From: Laburnicola sp. R22_1
Lineage: Eukaryota > Ascomycota > Dothideomycetes > Pleosporales > Didymosphaeriaceae
Direction of reading: 5' to 3'
NCBI GenBank assembly: GCA_014281115.1
Contig: JACONQ010000007.1
Coordinates: 1,674,001 to 1,738,000 of the forward strand
DNA length: 64,000 nucleotides
The notes beneath the pieces are model-generated. The model was given only the letters and a program-made list of their open reading frames with translations. It did no database searches and was not told the origin of the DNA. Positions 10,786 to 22,400 of this stretch are shown piece after piece. A program made the translations under genes and the position numbers. Position 1 is the first letter of the stretch. Each line of letters opens with the position of its first letter.

Positions 10786-10945
10786 AGGTACCCTAACCTA
10801 ACCTATACCTAGAAGTCTATACAATCTAACTTAACCTATAATTAGGATCTGTGCAACCTAATCTAACCTATATTTAGGGTCTATACAACTCTAACCTAAC
10901 CGATACCTAGGGTCTATACGATCCCAACCTAACCCTATATCTAAG
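10786..10945. repeat. ~34 bp subterminal tandem repeats (CTAACCTAACC type)
   Basis: About four degenerate copies of a unit that begins CTAACCTAACC and ends near GGTCTATACGATCC. They lie just downstream of the hAT remnant and are probably its subterminal transposase-binding repeats. They are not telomeric: the unit is long and the core is not a run of CCCTAA. Confidence 0.6.
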
Positions 10946-11296
10946 CTGGGTACCCCAAACCTATTTACTAGCCTAGTCTCGACTAAGACCCATAGGTACT
11001 TTATAGTTAGATTACATAATTAAAAGAAAATTATTTAATTTTAAGATAAACTTAGTAATGCCTCCTCCTCCTTTTCTATAGCTATTACACTAGTTATTAG
11101 ATATTAGCTAGCTATTATACGCCCTTATTTCTACACTCCTTTATATTTCTAAGGAACTTATTATTATTTATAGTAGTAAATGACTTAGTTAACTTTCTTG
11201 TCTATTACCTAGCGTCGTTTTTATTTGCCTATATCTATCTTTACTCTACCTTTATACTAGTTAATAATAATTATAAAAATAATAAGTATATATATT
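10946..11296. other. AT-rich DNA, nothing recognised
   Basis: Sequence between the subterminal repeats and X copy 2. No gene or repeat relation seen. Confidence 0.45.
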
Positions 11297-11631
11297 AGGA
11301 AAGTTTTTCTGCTTAACTATGCAAATTGTGCGTAGACGTGCGCAGACTTACGCATTTGTGCACATTTTTGTATAAGCAATTTACTAGCATAAAAATACTT
11401 AGAGATGCATAGACATGCGTAGACTTGCGCAGATGTGCACAAATAGTCTAAATAAGTAATTTTTTTTAAAGTTTTATAACTTTTTTACTAGTAAAGCTAT
11501 AGTTTTATTGTTGTAACAGTTTTATAGAGAAAATACTAGTCTTTAATTATTTAATTTAAAAATACTATTCCTATTACGTAATTAGTTAGTAATTAATAAA
11601 AAACTCTATATTTTACTAGTTATTATATATA

Positions 11632-13033
11632 ATATGTCCCTCCTAGGCAGGAGTATAAACTGCCTCCACTTATTTGGTTTTGAGTAGTCTCACTGCATTT
11701 AATTACTGCGTTTTTCTATTACGTTATAGCGTCTATATAATATTATATAATATAATATTATGTGTAAGCACTAAGTCCTAGGACTAGAGCGCGTTAAAGT
11801 TTTTCTAACGTTCCTCCCTAGCTTCTAAGACAACTAATCCTATAATAATACTATCCTATCTATCTACCTACCTACTATATTACTAAATAATTAATATCTA
11901 CCTTTTAACCTTTTGCTACGTTACTAGATAATTAACTACTTAGAATCCTTAGACGTACGCGCTACTACTACTGCAATATATAATAAATTACGCGCGCTCC
12001 CTACTTCTAATATTAAATAGCACCCTAACACTTTTAGTATTAGCCTTACTCTACCTATTATCTATAAAAGTCCTATAGTATAAGCGCATATTTTTATATC
12101 TACTATATCTTTATTATTTATTTCTAGCAAAATCTATTAGTATAACAACCCTCTAGGATCTTTAGGTTAAATAGTAGTGTCTTGTACTTTATATATCTTT
12201 AATAACCTTTAGCGAATCCAGCCTATTGCTTTTTAAAATAGCTCTAGTTTAGTTTATTTATAACATAGCTAAGGACTAGACTGCTAAAATAGTAGAGAGA
12301 GAGCTATAGATTAAAATCCATAGCCTTTAGAGCACTTAGGTATTTACTAATACCGTAATAAGATAAACTAACTATAGTAATCTATTTGCTATATAACTTA
12401 TATTATGCTGCTATACTATTAGCAATATTAGGAGGCGTTTAACTTTTGCAATACTAATCCTAGGTATTTTAGTTAGTATTATTCTTTTTATTATTATTCT
12501 TCTTATTATTATCCTCCTGATTATTGTCCTTCTTATTATTGTCCTTCTTATTATTATCCTTCTTATTATTGTCCTTCTTATTATTGTCCTTTTTATTATT
12601 GTCCTTCTTATTATTGTCCTTTTTATTATATATATACAGGCGTGTAACTGCCTGCCCTATAGAAAGCGCGTTGTTTAGTTAAGGGAAGGCTATTAGTATC
12701 TTAGCAAATAGTAACCTTAAAGTCTTATGCAATAATATACTTTATGTATAAGAGTAAATAAACAATTAATCTAGTTATAAATTTTTATACTTTGTGTATA
12801 GGCAGCTATGTTATATTATTATCTTTAACTTTAACTTTAGTATCTGTAGACTATGGTATACTGTAATTAACTACCTTATTAGTATAAGGGGCTAATTTGT
12901 ATATGCTAATAAATAGTCCCTAGTCTAACTTATTTTTAAGCTTTACCTTTATTAATGCATTTTTAGTATACCTATAGCTTTCCCTTATAGCGATATACTA
13001 TATACTAGAAGGTCTATAATGTTTCTCTTCTAG
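11632..13033 (+). mobile_element. Y element, longest copy (non-LTR-like)
   Basis: A 1402 bp insertion in X copy 2 with a 7 bp duplication ATATATA (11625-11631, 13034-13040). Its last ~190 bp recur elsewhere as 5'-truncated copies that all share the same 3' end (GATGTTTCTCTTCCTG). The plus strand has a degraded reading in about 11810-12650 that runs into a 15 bp tandem repeat; I do not recognise the product and see no reverse transcriptase. The shared 3' end, variable 5' end and variable target duplications fit target-primed reverse transcription, so this may be a non-autonomous or SINE-like element. Confidence 0.65.
12480..12629. repeat. 15 bp minisatellite in Y element
   Basis: About ten copies of a unit near TTATTATTGTCCTTC. 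On the minus strand it would read a Lys-Lys-Asp-Asn-Asn repeat; on the plus strand a Tyr-Tyr-Cys-Pro-Ser repeat. Units vary mainly by C/T transitions. Confidence 0.9.
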
Positions 13034-13306
13034 ATATATATTACGTAATATTATTATATAAATATATAGTACTAAAGAATTCTTATATAAATTTTAAAAA
13101 AGTTATAATAGTAATAAAGTAGTTAAAAGGTTATTAAAGTTTAAACTTTTTAAAAAAGTGTTCTTTGCTAAGCCACTAATTTTCGCCTAATCTAATTCTT
13201 TTAAATAATTATGAGACTATATTTTTTCTATTTTTAAACCTATAAAATCTAGAATTTAGAATTAGGTAGAAGTTTTATATAATACGCTAGTAATTAGTAC
13301 TATTAT

Positions 13307-13366
13307 TAGGAAGAGAAATATCGCAGACCTTTTAGTATACAGTATAATGCTATAAGGAAAAGCTAT
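13307..13366 (-). mobile_element. Y element, 60 bp 5'-truncated copy
   Basis: The last 60 bp of Y inserted in X copy 2, with a perfect 11 bp duplication AGTACTATTAT (13296-13306, 13367-13377). X copy 1 gives the empty site. Confidence 0.85.
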
Positions 13367-13749
13367 AGTACTATTATATTAACTAGTAATTACTATCTAG
13401 TACGAGACTTTAACTTTATACTTTAAAAATCTTTTTTTAAAAGCTTACTAAGTAGCGTACTAAGCTTTTTTTAAATTCTAGCTAATTAAAGAGCTTTATT
13501 TGCTAATTAATTAGCATTATCTTAATAGTATAGGTGCCTAATATACTCTAGGTGCTCTAGGTGTCCTAGGTGCACTAGTAGTATAGGTGCGCATTCTTAC
13601 GCAATCTTACACATATGCACACTAAGAAAAAAGTAGTATTACTAGTGCGCTCTAAGTGTATTTAGTACGCAGGTGTGTGTAGACGTGCTTAGAGCCACTT
13701 AGATGCCCTAGGTGCTTATACTCGCCTAAAACCTTTTCTAATATTAGTA

Positions 13750-14139
13750 ATATACTAAAGTATTATATAATATAGCTTATAAGTAAAAGTAATTTTAATA
13801 GCTATTTATAGTTATTAGATATAAGATTATTTTTAATAAAATAAGATAAAAGTAGTTTTTCTAATAAGAGTTAAGATAATTAATTGTAGTTATTCTATCC
13901 TATAAAGAAGCTTAGCTAAGTTACGTAAGATATCTCTTTAGTGCTAAGACGCACTAGTACTATATAGAATAGTATAAAAATAGTAGTGCGCTATTTACCT
14001 TATATTAATATATAGTAACTATTATTTAATATACTTCCTCTACTTAGTATTATACTAAGCTAGACATATTTTTTATATATATATACTCTTACTTATAGTC
14101 TAAAAGCTTCTATTCTTTATTTTAGTTTATTAAGATTAA
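13750..14139. other. Probable 3' flank of a minus-strand Copia remnant
   Basis: AT-rich sequence downstream, on the minus strand, of the RNase H remnant at 14140-14600. It may hold the degraded 3' end or LTR of that element; no LTR boundary could be set. Confidence 0.35.
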
Positions 14140-14600
14140 CCTCTTAGTTAGTAATCCTTCTCCTAATATCTTTAAGTCTAAGTTAATTTATAAACTTAGT
14201 CTATTTACTAGCTAGTAAAGCCTTAGTAAGACTATCTACTACTATTTCTTTTAATTATTAGTGCTAGACTTTAATAGTTCTATATACTAGTTCTTATTAA
14301 AGCTAATAATTATATATATTAATATGCCTAAGCTTAGTTTATATGGCGTTAAATTAACTACCTAGGGGTAGCACGACAAAGGCTTTTATATTAAATAATA
14401 TGACAAAAAAAGCAGAGCCCCCTGAAAGCTTAGTTTATAACTTAGTAATTTCTTTAGTAATAAGTTAAATAGTTTATTAATTGTTGCAATTAATAGTAAT
14501 TATTAATAAGGAGAGTTTAATCTTTAGTTTATTAATTAATGAAGTAGTAAAAAGTGCTTCCTTTATAACCTATAAGAGTGCTAGCAGCTTAGCTTTAATT
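14140..14600 (-). pseudogene. Copia-type RNase H remnant (Copia-3)
   Basis: Minus-strand remnant of the C-terminal RNase H region of a Ty1/Copia polyprotein, which removes RNA from RNA/DNA hybrids during reverse transcription. In order it reads EVLFTTSLINKL (about 14570-14530), then a degraded block ending in TKEITKL (14500-14440), then LRHINIYN after the S insertion, and finally EIVVDSLTKALLASK (14250-14205), the usual end block where the family has a DGLTKAL-like core. Stops replace Gln. S copy D (14344-14425) interrupts it. The upstream part is cut off by the Copia-1-type fragment at 14666. The identification is good; the boundaries are approximate. Confidence 0.75.
14344..14425 (+). mobile_element. 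S short interspersed element, copy D (truncated)
   Basis: 82 bp of S inserted in the Copia-3 RNase H remnant, lacking the A-rich end, with a perfect 14 bp duplication AAGCTTAGTTTATA (14330-14343, 14426-14439). Confidence 0.85.
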
Positions 14601-14665
14601 GTTAAAGTAGTAACTATATTTTACTTATTTGCCTTCTAGACTACTAGACTACTAAATAGCTTAAT

Positions 14666-14955
14666 TGTCTGTACACCGTACAGGCAAGGGCACCTAAGAG
14701 TGTTAAGGTTTTAATATTCCTATATAATAGTATTATATAGGAAGTATATAATGTCTGTGCGCTATAGCCTATATGCTACAGAATCTTCTTCTTTCTATCT
14801 ATACTCCTTTTAGATATAAGCAATTAACACTAAAGTTAGTTTTATTATATTATTTTCTTTCCTTATATAATTATCCAATACACCCTCTATACCTACTAGT
14901 ATAGAGTATTAGATATTAATATCTATATAGATAGCTATAAAGTACCTATTTAATG
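14666..14955 (+). repeat. LTR of the truncated Copia-1 copy
   Basis: About 290 bp, aligning with the LTRs at 18678-18964 and 25797-26079. The terminal CA is degraded. Confidence 0.75.
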
Positions 14956-15455
14956 CTAATTAGTAGTTAACTAACTCTTAACTATAAATTAGTAAGAGTA
15001 AAAACAGACTATATAAGTTGTTATTAGGTATATAATTTATTTTATTATATTATATTCTCTATATATAAGAGGATAATAAATTAAACCTTTATAAAGTTAG
15101 TAAGTAGATATTACTACTATATAAAATAAAAAAGCGATTGTATAAGATATACAAAATCTATTCTTATTTATAGGGATAGTAGATTAACTTTTTTATTAAG
15201 TTAGTAAGTAGATATTACTACTATATAAGATTTAAAAGAAGATAGTATATTAAGTACACTACTGCTAACTATATAAACACATACTTAGATAATAATTAAC
15301 TCTAATAAAGTGTAACCCTTTATATAACTAACCTATTAAATAAACTAGTTATATAATAGCTATCTCTACTACCTTATAAGAAGCCCTTACTATCTTATAT
15401 AAGGTTTCTACTACCTTATAAAATAATACTAATATGCCTAAATATACTAGACTAT
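14666..15455 (+). mobile_element. Copia-1 family, 5' fragment (LTR plus leader)
   Basis: Matches 18678-19460 of the full-length Copia-1 in the same orientation: LTR, untranslated leader and the first codons of the polyprotein (the segment with ATGCCTAAATATACTAG). Similarity stops near 15455. Nothing of pol follows, so it is a truncated copy. Confidence 0.8.
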
Positions 15456-15690
15456 AAAATTAGTTGTCGCGGAAATAAGGCTCTGCAGGCATGTGCTTAG
15501 AGCTTATATAATATTCCTAAGCTTAGATAAAACAGCTAAGAGCTTATCTATATATTAGCCCTAATAGTCTTCTTTTTTATATGGCTTTAATACACACTTA
15601 GCTTCCTAAATTACTATTTCTAGCTTATTTTCTTTCTATAGTTATAAGTCTAGCGCTTTAGAACTATAGAATAGTTCTTTCTACGCAGTA

Positions 15691-15818
15691 TGTGTAGCGT
15701 TAATTAAATCTACCTAGGGGTAGGACGACAAAGGCTTTTATCTTAAATAACAAAAAAAAGCAGAGCCCTCTACTTAGTAATTAAAAAGAGTGTAAAAAAG
15801 GGAATTATAAAAAAAAGG
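15691..15818 (+). mobile_element. S short interspersed element, copy E
   Basis: About 128 bp, ending in an A-run. No target duplication is visible, perhaps because of mutation. Confidence 0.65.
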
Positions 15819-15899
15819 ACGTTTAAACTACTAAGTAAGCTAAGTAGTCTTAGTATAGGGCTGCTTCTATAAGCAAACTTTTTACAAAGAGGCTACTTA

Positions 15900-16500
15900 G
15901 AACTTTAGTAGGGGAAGGATAAAATAGCTTTAGCGCCGCTATGCTATAGTTATTCTCTCTCCTCTTCTGCTATTTTAATTATCGCAAATAACACAAGTTA
16001 TATTAATAAGTACGTACTATTTCTTATAAGTAGAATAAAGATAATATATACTAAATCTACTATCGCTTTATTACTATATTAATATTATTCTTAATAAAAT
16101 TTCTACTATCTCTCTACGTATACCTCTACGCCCTACTATCTATTTAAGTATTAACCCTAAATTGTCTAATGCTAATATACTTACTAACGCTAAAGAGTAC
16201 ACGCTAAAAATTTATAACTCTGCCCTTAAGGTAACCACGCTAGAGTTCTATTCTATTTATTAGATGCTTATCTAGTGTAAGGGGCAAATATACTTAACTA
16301 TCTATAAGGCAGTTCTAGTATACTACTAGTAGTTAGATTAGTAGTTTATCTAGTTTGCAAAGGACTATAAAGTTAAATTCCTACTTTAGTAGATATAATT
16401 ACTTCTTATTAGTAACTAAATTTAAAAGGAAAGGCAAAAGGTAAAGAATAAAGTATTTATTAATAAGCTTTAGTGTAGTAAGAGCGTTATATAAATCTGC
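15900..16500 (+). repeat. R3 repeat, copy A-left
   Basis: Aligns in the same orientation with 26085-26612 and inverted with 16900-17545, with differences mostly of transition type. The plus-strand reading has long stretches broken mainly by TAA/TAG, for example LTIYKAVLVYY and FAKDYKVKFLL, suggesting a degraded protein gene. I do not recognise the family. Confidence 0.55.
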
Positions 16501-16899
16501 GAGATTCTCCTAGCTATTATAGCTATATTAGTTTATCTAAGTAAGTACGCTATATAGGCAGTATATAAGCGCAAATTATCACATTGTTTATTTATTGTTA
16601 ATTACCCTTTTTAACCACATTTTTTTTAATTTAAGCCTGTGTAGGTTAGGATAGAAAAGCCGCTCTAGTCTAGCGCCTAAAAATATAGTCTACTAGTCTC
16701 CGCTAATATAATAATAGTTTATAAGAATAGTTTATAAACTATGCACTTACTCCTTATTATTTATAAGTACTCTAATAGCTATTAAATTTACTTAAAGTGT
16801 GTATAGAAAACTAAGCTTTATTATTACTATTATTAGTAATTGCGCCGCTTATACATCGCGCTTACCTAATACTATAACTATAAGGATCTAACGTATCTA
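16501..16899. other. Spacer of the R3 inverted pair
   Basis: Lies between the inverted R3 copies. Its right part recurs at 51975-52250. No gene recognised. Confidence 0.4.
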
Positions 16900-17545
16900 T
16901 AAAACACTTTTCTTTTCTAGTAACTAATTAACAAATACCTTTATCTTCTTTTTACTGCCTTTAATTCTGTCCTTATTTATTTTCTTTCTAATATATAGTA
17001 ATAGAAGGTATTATAAATATAGTAAGAAGTCTCTATATTTATTACTACGCCTATAGTTACTAATATATTACTAGCCTAACTAGTATACTAAAACTACCTT
17101 GTATAGACTAAGGTATACCTTCTTTTACTTTAACCTATTAATAATCTTTTAGATAAAGTAGTACTCTAGTGTAAACCTAGTAATAGTAATAAGGAGATAG
17201 GGATTATACTTTTAGGCGGAATTAACTACTATATTAGCTGCGATATTAGCTATAATATTAGTACTAGGGTCTAGAAAAATAGTAGGAAATAGAATAATAG
17301 TAGAAGTCTCCTTAAAGTTAATTTTAATATAAAGATATAGTAATAGTGTACTTATAGTATATATAAGCTCCTACTTAGCATATATCTTATAAGTAGCATA
17401 AACCTGCTATTATAATAGCTATTACTTCTAGTAATATCTTTAGAAATAATAGTAGAGGAGAGAGATAATAGTTATAATAAGCACCTTATCTCCCCCCCTC
17501 TACCCTAAACTATAGTACAGCGATATAGCCTTACGCATAGTTTTA
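16900..17545 (-). repeat. R3 repeat, copy A-right (inverted)
   Basis: Reverse complement of the R3 sequence at 15900-16500 and 26085-26612. It also matches 51975-52690 in the same orientation, up to about 17300. Together with A-left it makes a ~1.6 kb inverted-repeat unit with a spacer of about 400 bp. Confidence 0.6.
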
Positions 17546-18677
17546 TATATAGATTTTTTTTTAGTTAGAGTAGGCGCGCTAAGTGCGCTAAGCTTGCTTA
17601 GCTCGCTTATAACGCGCTAACCTCTTTTTATTAACACTATCTTAAAACGCTTTTCTGTGTTAATAATAGTAAAAGGGATACCTACTATTATTATAATATG
17701 TTTATTAGAAACTCCTTAGTTATAAAAAAAACCATAAGCGCAAATAGTTAATAATACTAATAGCAACAATCTAGGTAGGCTATATATAGCATAAGTAAAC
17801 TTTATATTAGGACTAGAAGCCTATAGGTATTAGAAGGTACAAGTAAGTTTAAACTATTATTACGTTATTAATGTGTTTAAAGTTAGTCTTTAATTAGAAT
17901 TAGGTACTGTACATAATAGTACATAGTAACCTTCCATCTTAATCTACTTTAACTTAAACTAAAAAAAATGTTAAAAAAGAATATTTGGCAAGCCGACCTC
18001 GCAGTATATTTCGCTAGAATCTTAATGTAAAACTCTAAATATTCCTATTCTTATTACCTTCTCACTATTCTAAGCTTGCATTATATAATAATAACCTTAG
18101 ATCCTAACTTATTAACTACTTATTAGCTTGGTAACTAAGCAAGCTAGCTAGAATAGTATATTTAATTCTAATTCCACGCTTAGAATAAAGAAAGAAAGAA
18201 CTAGGTTAATTCTAACACTAAAAATACACTCTTAATTAAAGCTTAAACGCTACTTTAACTTTAAATTCTAAAAAAACTAACTCTTTGAAGCATAGCAGGC
18301 TCGCCTAAAAAGGTTATTTACTAGATAGAGCTTAAGAGATTTAAGACTAAAAAGAAGATATATACCTTATATATTATAAAACACTAAGCTCTTTTCTTAA
18401 ACTAGTAGTTAATAGTATCTAAGCTTAAAAATCTCTAAACTTAGATGCGTTCTATAGTCTTGCGTAAGCTTATGGTTTTTTTTGCAACTAAGAGGTTTCT
18501 AATAAAAACATTGTAATGATAGAAGTTATCCATTTTGCTATTATTAATATAAAAAAGCATTTTAAGGTAGTGTTAATAAAAAGGGGTTAGCGCGTTATAA
18601 ACGAGCTAAGCAAGTTTAGTAGGCTTAGCGCACGCACTCTTAGTAAAAAAAAATCTATATACAAAATATAATAAGGC
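17546..18677. repeat. Inverted-repeat element with T arms (17546-17735 / 18470-18677)
   Basis: The outer ~190 bp on each side are inverted copies, each holding a T element (about 17614-17735 forward, 18470-18600 reverse) and a stretch with CTTGCTTAGCTCG. The interior 17736-18469 shows no gene. The inverted relation continues outwards into R3: leftwards into A-right and, beyond the later Copia-1 insertion, into R3 copy C at 26085. It is thus the middle of an older palindrome. Confidence 0.6.
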
Positions 18678-18964
18678 TGTCCGTACACTATATAGGCAAG
18701 GGCATCTAAGGGTATTAAGATTTTAATATTGCTGCACAATAGTATTACGTAGGGATTACATAATGCCTATGCGCTATAGCCTATGCACTACAGAATCTTC
18801 TCTTTTCTATCTATATCCTCTTTAGAAGTAAGTAATTAATACTAAGTTAGTTTTATTATATTATTTTCTTTTCTTATATAATTATTCTATACACCCTCTA
18901 TACTTGCTAATACAGAGTATTAGATATTAATATCTATATAGCTAGCTAAAGAGCCTATTTAACA
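18678..18964 (+). repeat. 5' LTR of Copia-1
   Basis: 287 bp, TGTCCGTACAC to CCTATTTAACA. Matches 25797-26079 and 14666-14955. Preceded by AAGGC. Confidence 0.92.
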
Positions 18965-19436
18965 CTAATTAGTAGTTAACTAATTCTTAACTACAAATTA
19001 GCAAGAGTAATAACAGATTATATAAGTTATTATTAGCTATATAATTTGTTTTATTATACTCTATTCTCTATCGATAAGAGAATAGTAGATTAAATCTTTA
19101 TAAAGTTAGTAAGTAACTATTACTACTATACAAAATAAAGAAAGTGATTATACAAGATGTATAAAACCTATTCTTATTTATAGGAATAGTAGATTAACTC
19201 TTTTATTAAGTTAGTGAGTAGATATTACTACAATATAAGATTTAAGAGAAGATAGTATACTAAGCACACTACTAGTAACTATATAAATATATAGTTAGAT
19301 AATAATAAACCCTAATAAAGCGTAACTCTTTATATACCTAACCTATTAAATAAACTAGTTACGTAATAACTACCCCTACTACTACTTTGTACAAAGCCCC
19401 GTCTTTACTACCTCTACCTTATAAGATAACACTAAT

Positions 19437-22400
19437 ATGCCTAAATATACTAGACTATATAATACGTATACTAAAGGGATAGGTATATTAGAGATAATAC
19501 TGCGTGAGAGAATAAGACCTAAGTACTAGAAAGATAAAATTAACCTAGCAGATAATTTCTCTTTATTAGAAATGCAATTGTACGTAGTATATACTATTGC
19601 TAATTATTATATATTCTACTAAAAGGGACAGCTTTCTTAGAATTATTCTAGGAAGACTTTTTAAAAATAGAAAGAACACTATTTTTTAAAGTTAAACTAT
19701 ACGTTTAGAAGAGAGCTTATTATAGTCCTAGAAAAAAAGGGCATTATACTAAGAATAGACGCTAGAGCTATAAGTGCTAGCAAACTATATAAAGTAGCCT
19801 AAGGCAATATAAATATTACTTATATATTACTACCTTTGCTAGCTTGCTTAACCTCTTATACGCAAACACTAAGGCTAATCTTAAAAATATCTAAGCTAGT
19901 TAGGCTATTGCACAAACCTAAATAGAGTAAGCTATTACTACTATAGGCACCTATATAGCTATAGGTCCCTATAAATATCTTAAGAGAACTTTTATATAAG
20001 TACTAAGGACAATCTTATTTATACAAACAACTAAATAATCTACCACTCTTTGCATATAGTACCTAACTACTATTTTACCTACCTACTTATAATTATTAAA
20101 CGCTATATAGAATAGAACTACTACTAGTTAAAAGTAAATTATAGACACTATACTAATCTATATAGACTAAGCCTATGCCATAATTTAACCTATATAAGCT
20201 TCTGCCTAAGCATAATCTATCTCCTTAGAGAATTCTAGCTAATAAGATAATCTAATTTTAAAAGGTATAGAATAAGGATAATAACTATACTAAAGCTCTA
20301 TATAATATTTTAGTAAATAAGACTAGGATCTTTATAGATCTATGCAGATGCCTAGATATTACTAAGAATTAATATCTAGATATCTTTCTAGATATCCTTA
20401 CTAGCTATATAGTATAGTATTACCTCTATACTATTTGTTCTAAATAATTATAGAAGTGGTTATACAAAGCACTTAATAGTTACTTTAACACTACTATTAA
20501 CTATAACTAGTATTAAATAGACTAGACTATAATAACCTTTGCATAATACTAGCGTAAGAACCCTAATAAAAGTTTGCATAAAGTCCTAGAGACAATAATT
20601 AATAGGCTTACCCTCGTATAAAGAGTATTAGGTATAGACTTTACTAGGAAAATTTCTCTTTATACTACTATTATATAAGTATACTATAGACACCTAGAGC
20701 TAGAGTAGGCTATGTTTACCTCTAAGCCTACTTATAAAGCTCTATTTACTAATTTCTATGCGTTAATCTAAGTTATAATTAATTATTAATCTAATTAGTA
20801 CTTATAAGAGGCTAATACGTACTACACTAATTGTAAATATAACTTTCCTACACAAAGAGGGAGATTACTAGGCCCTTATAGATAAGGATTTTATAGATAA
20901 TTTGTACTATTATTATTATAATTTAGATTCTAATTAAATAATATTTATATAAGACTAAAGAAGTGTTTTGTATACTATAAGAAAGGTTGTCAGTCTTCTA
21001 ACTATTTATATAATAAGCGTACCTGTGTAATAAGGTAGAATATTACCTTCTATAAAGAGTATAATAATACAACGCCTTTATAGAAAACTATTTAGCCTTA
21101 TATTAAGAATATAGAAGGGTATAAAATAAGGAACATACTTTATATAAAGAAGAGGAGTAGAGTAAAGATAATAAGAATAGCAATAATTAAGTATCCTACC
21201 TAACTACTACTACCTATCTTTACTATATAACTAGCAAACACATCTATAAAATAGAGCTAGAGAAGTGTGCAGAATAGCTTATTCTTAAAGATTAATACTA
21301 TATAATATACTAAAGTGAACTATAGGATATAGATATAGTAAGAATTTCTATAGTTAGTAAAGTATAACTAGAGGCATATATACAAAAGAACCCCTATATA
21401 AAGATTAATTAAATACCTAGCAACACTAATATTAGTTTAAGAGGTTAGAACCTATAAGGATTTCTAGAAACTATACAAATTATAAATCTAATAAGAACAG
21501 TTACCTACTATATTCTAGATACCCTAACACTATTTTTACTATTACTAGCAAATACTAATAAGCTAGATGTCTACTTTAATAATATTCTAGATATTATTAT
21601 ATAAAAGAATAGTATAACTATATCTATTATACGCAAATAGGGACATCCTTGCTTTAATATTGCTGTAGTAAGACAGAAATAGTGTCTTTTTTTACTAAAC
21701 AAGAACTCTATTACTTTTATTAACAATTTAGACATCTATACATAGAAAGACTTTAGAAAATACTTACTAATACTAGCTATAAAGTAGATACTACTATACT
21801 AAATAAAATTTAGAAGTTTTACTACTACTATCAATTGCACAAATAAGTCTTATATTACTTTAAGTTTACTATTAAGGATAATACCTACTTTAACTATAAA
21901 ATTATTATTAATATTGTATATATTAAAACTAAAGACGCACTATATATTATAGATATATTTATATATTATTTTAAGCTGTAATCTTCTTAAAATTAATATC
22001 TATATAAGATATATAGGAAGTCCTTTATAAGTACTAAATTAATATCTACTAAAGTTTACCTAACTATATTATATATAACCTAGATATAAACTTTATATTA
22101 GATAAGTTTAGGAACTACGCAAAGATTATTAGTACAACCTATAGGCAAATGCCTATAGAAGTATATTAGATAATAGGGAAGATTAAGCGTTTGCATGCAC
22201 CTCTTTATAAAGCCTTTAAGATTCTTAAGGCTAAACTAGAAAATTATATAAATAAGAAGGACATTCTCTAAATAGCTATTAAAGCTATTAATAATACTAT
22301 AGGCCTAAATAGCCTTATACTTACATTACTAGTCTTTAGCGTATATTCTAGAATTAGTATAGATTCTTCTTTATTACCTAATATTATTGTATATATAAAT

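Larger units (their letters stand above)
11297..13749 (+). mobile_element. X element, copy 2, with two Y insertions
   Basis: Matches the reverse complement of 1157-4287 once nested elements are removed (about 1 kb of X sequence). Ends begin and finish with the shared imperfect inverted motif near TATTAGGAAAGGTTTT. It is interrupted by a 1.4 kb Y element (11632-13033) and a 60 bp Y fragment (13307-13366). X copy 1 shows both sites empty, which fixes the insertion boundaries. Confidence 0.65.

Noticed and set aside
10786..10945. Interstitial telomeric repeat
   Set aside because: The unit is ~34 bp with an AACCTAACC core, not a run of CCCTAA, and it sits at the end of a hAT remnant.
12480..12629. 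CRISPR-like array
   Set aside because: Units are 15 bp and contiguous, without unique spacers, and the genome is fungal.
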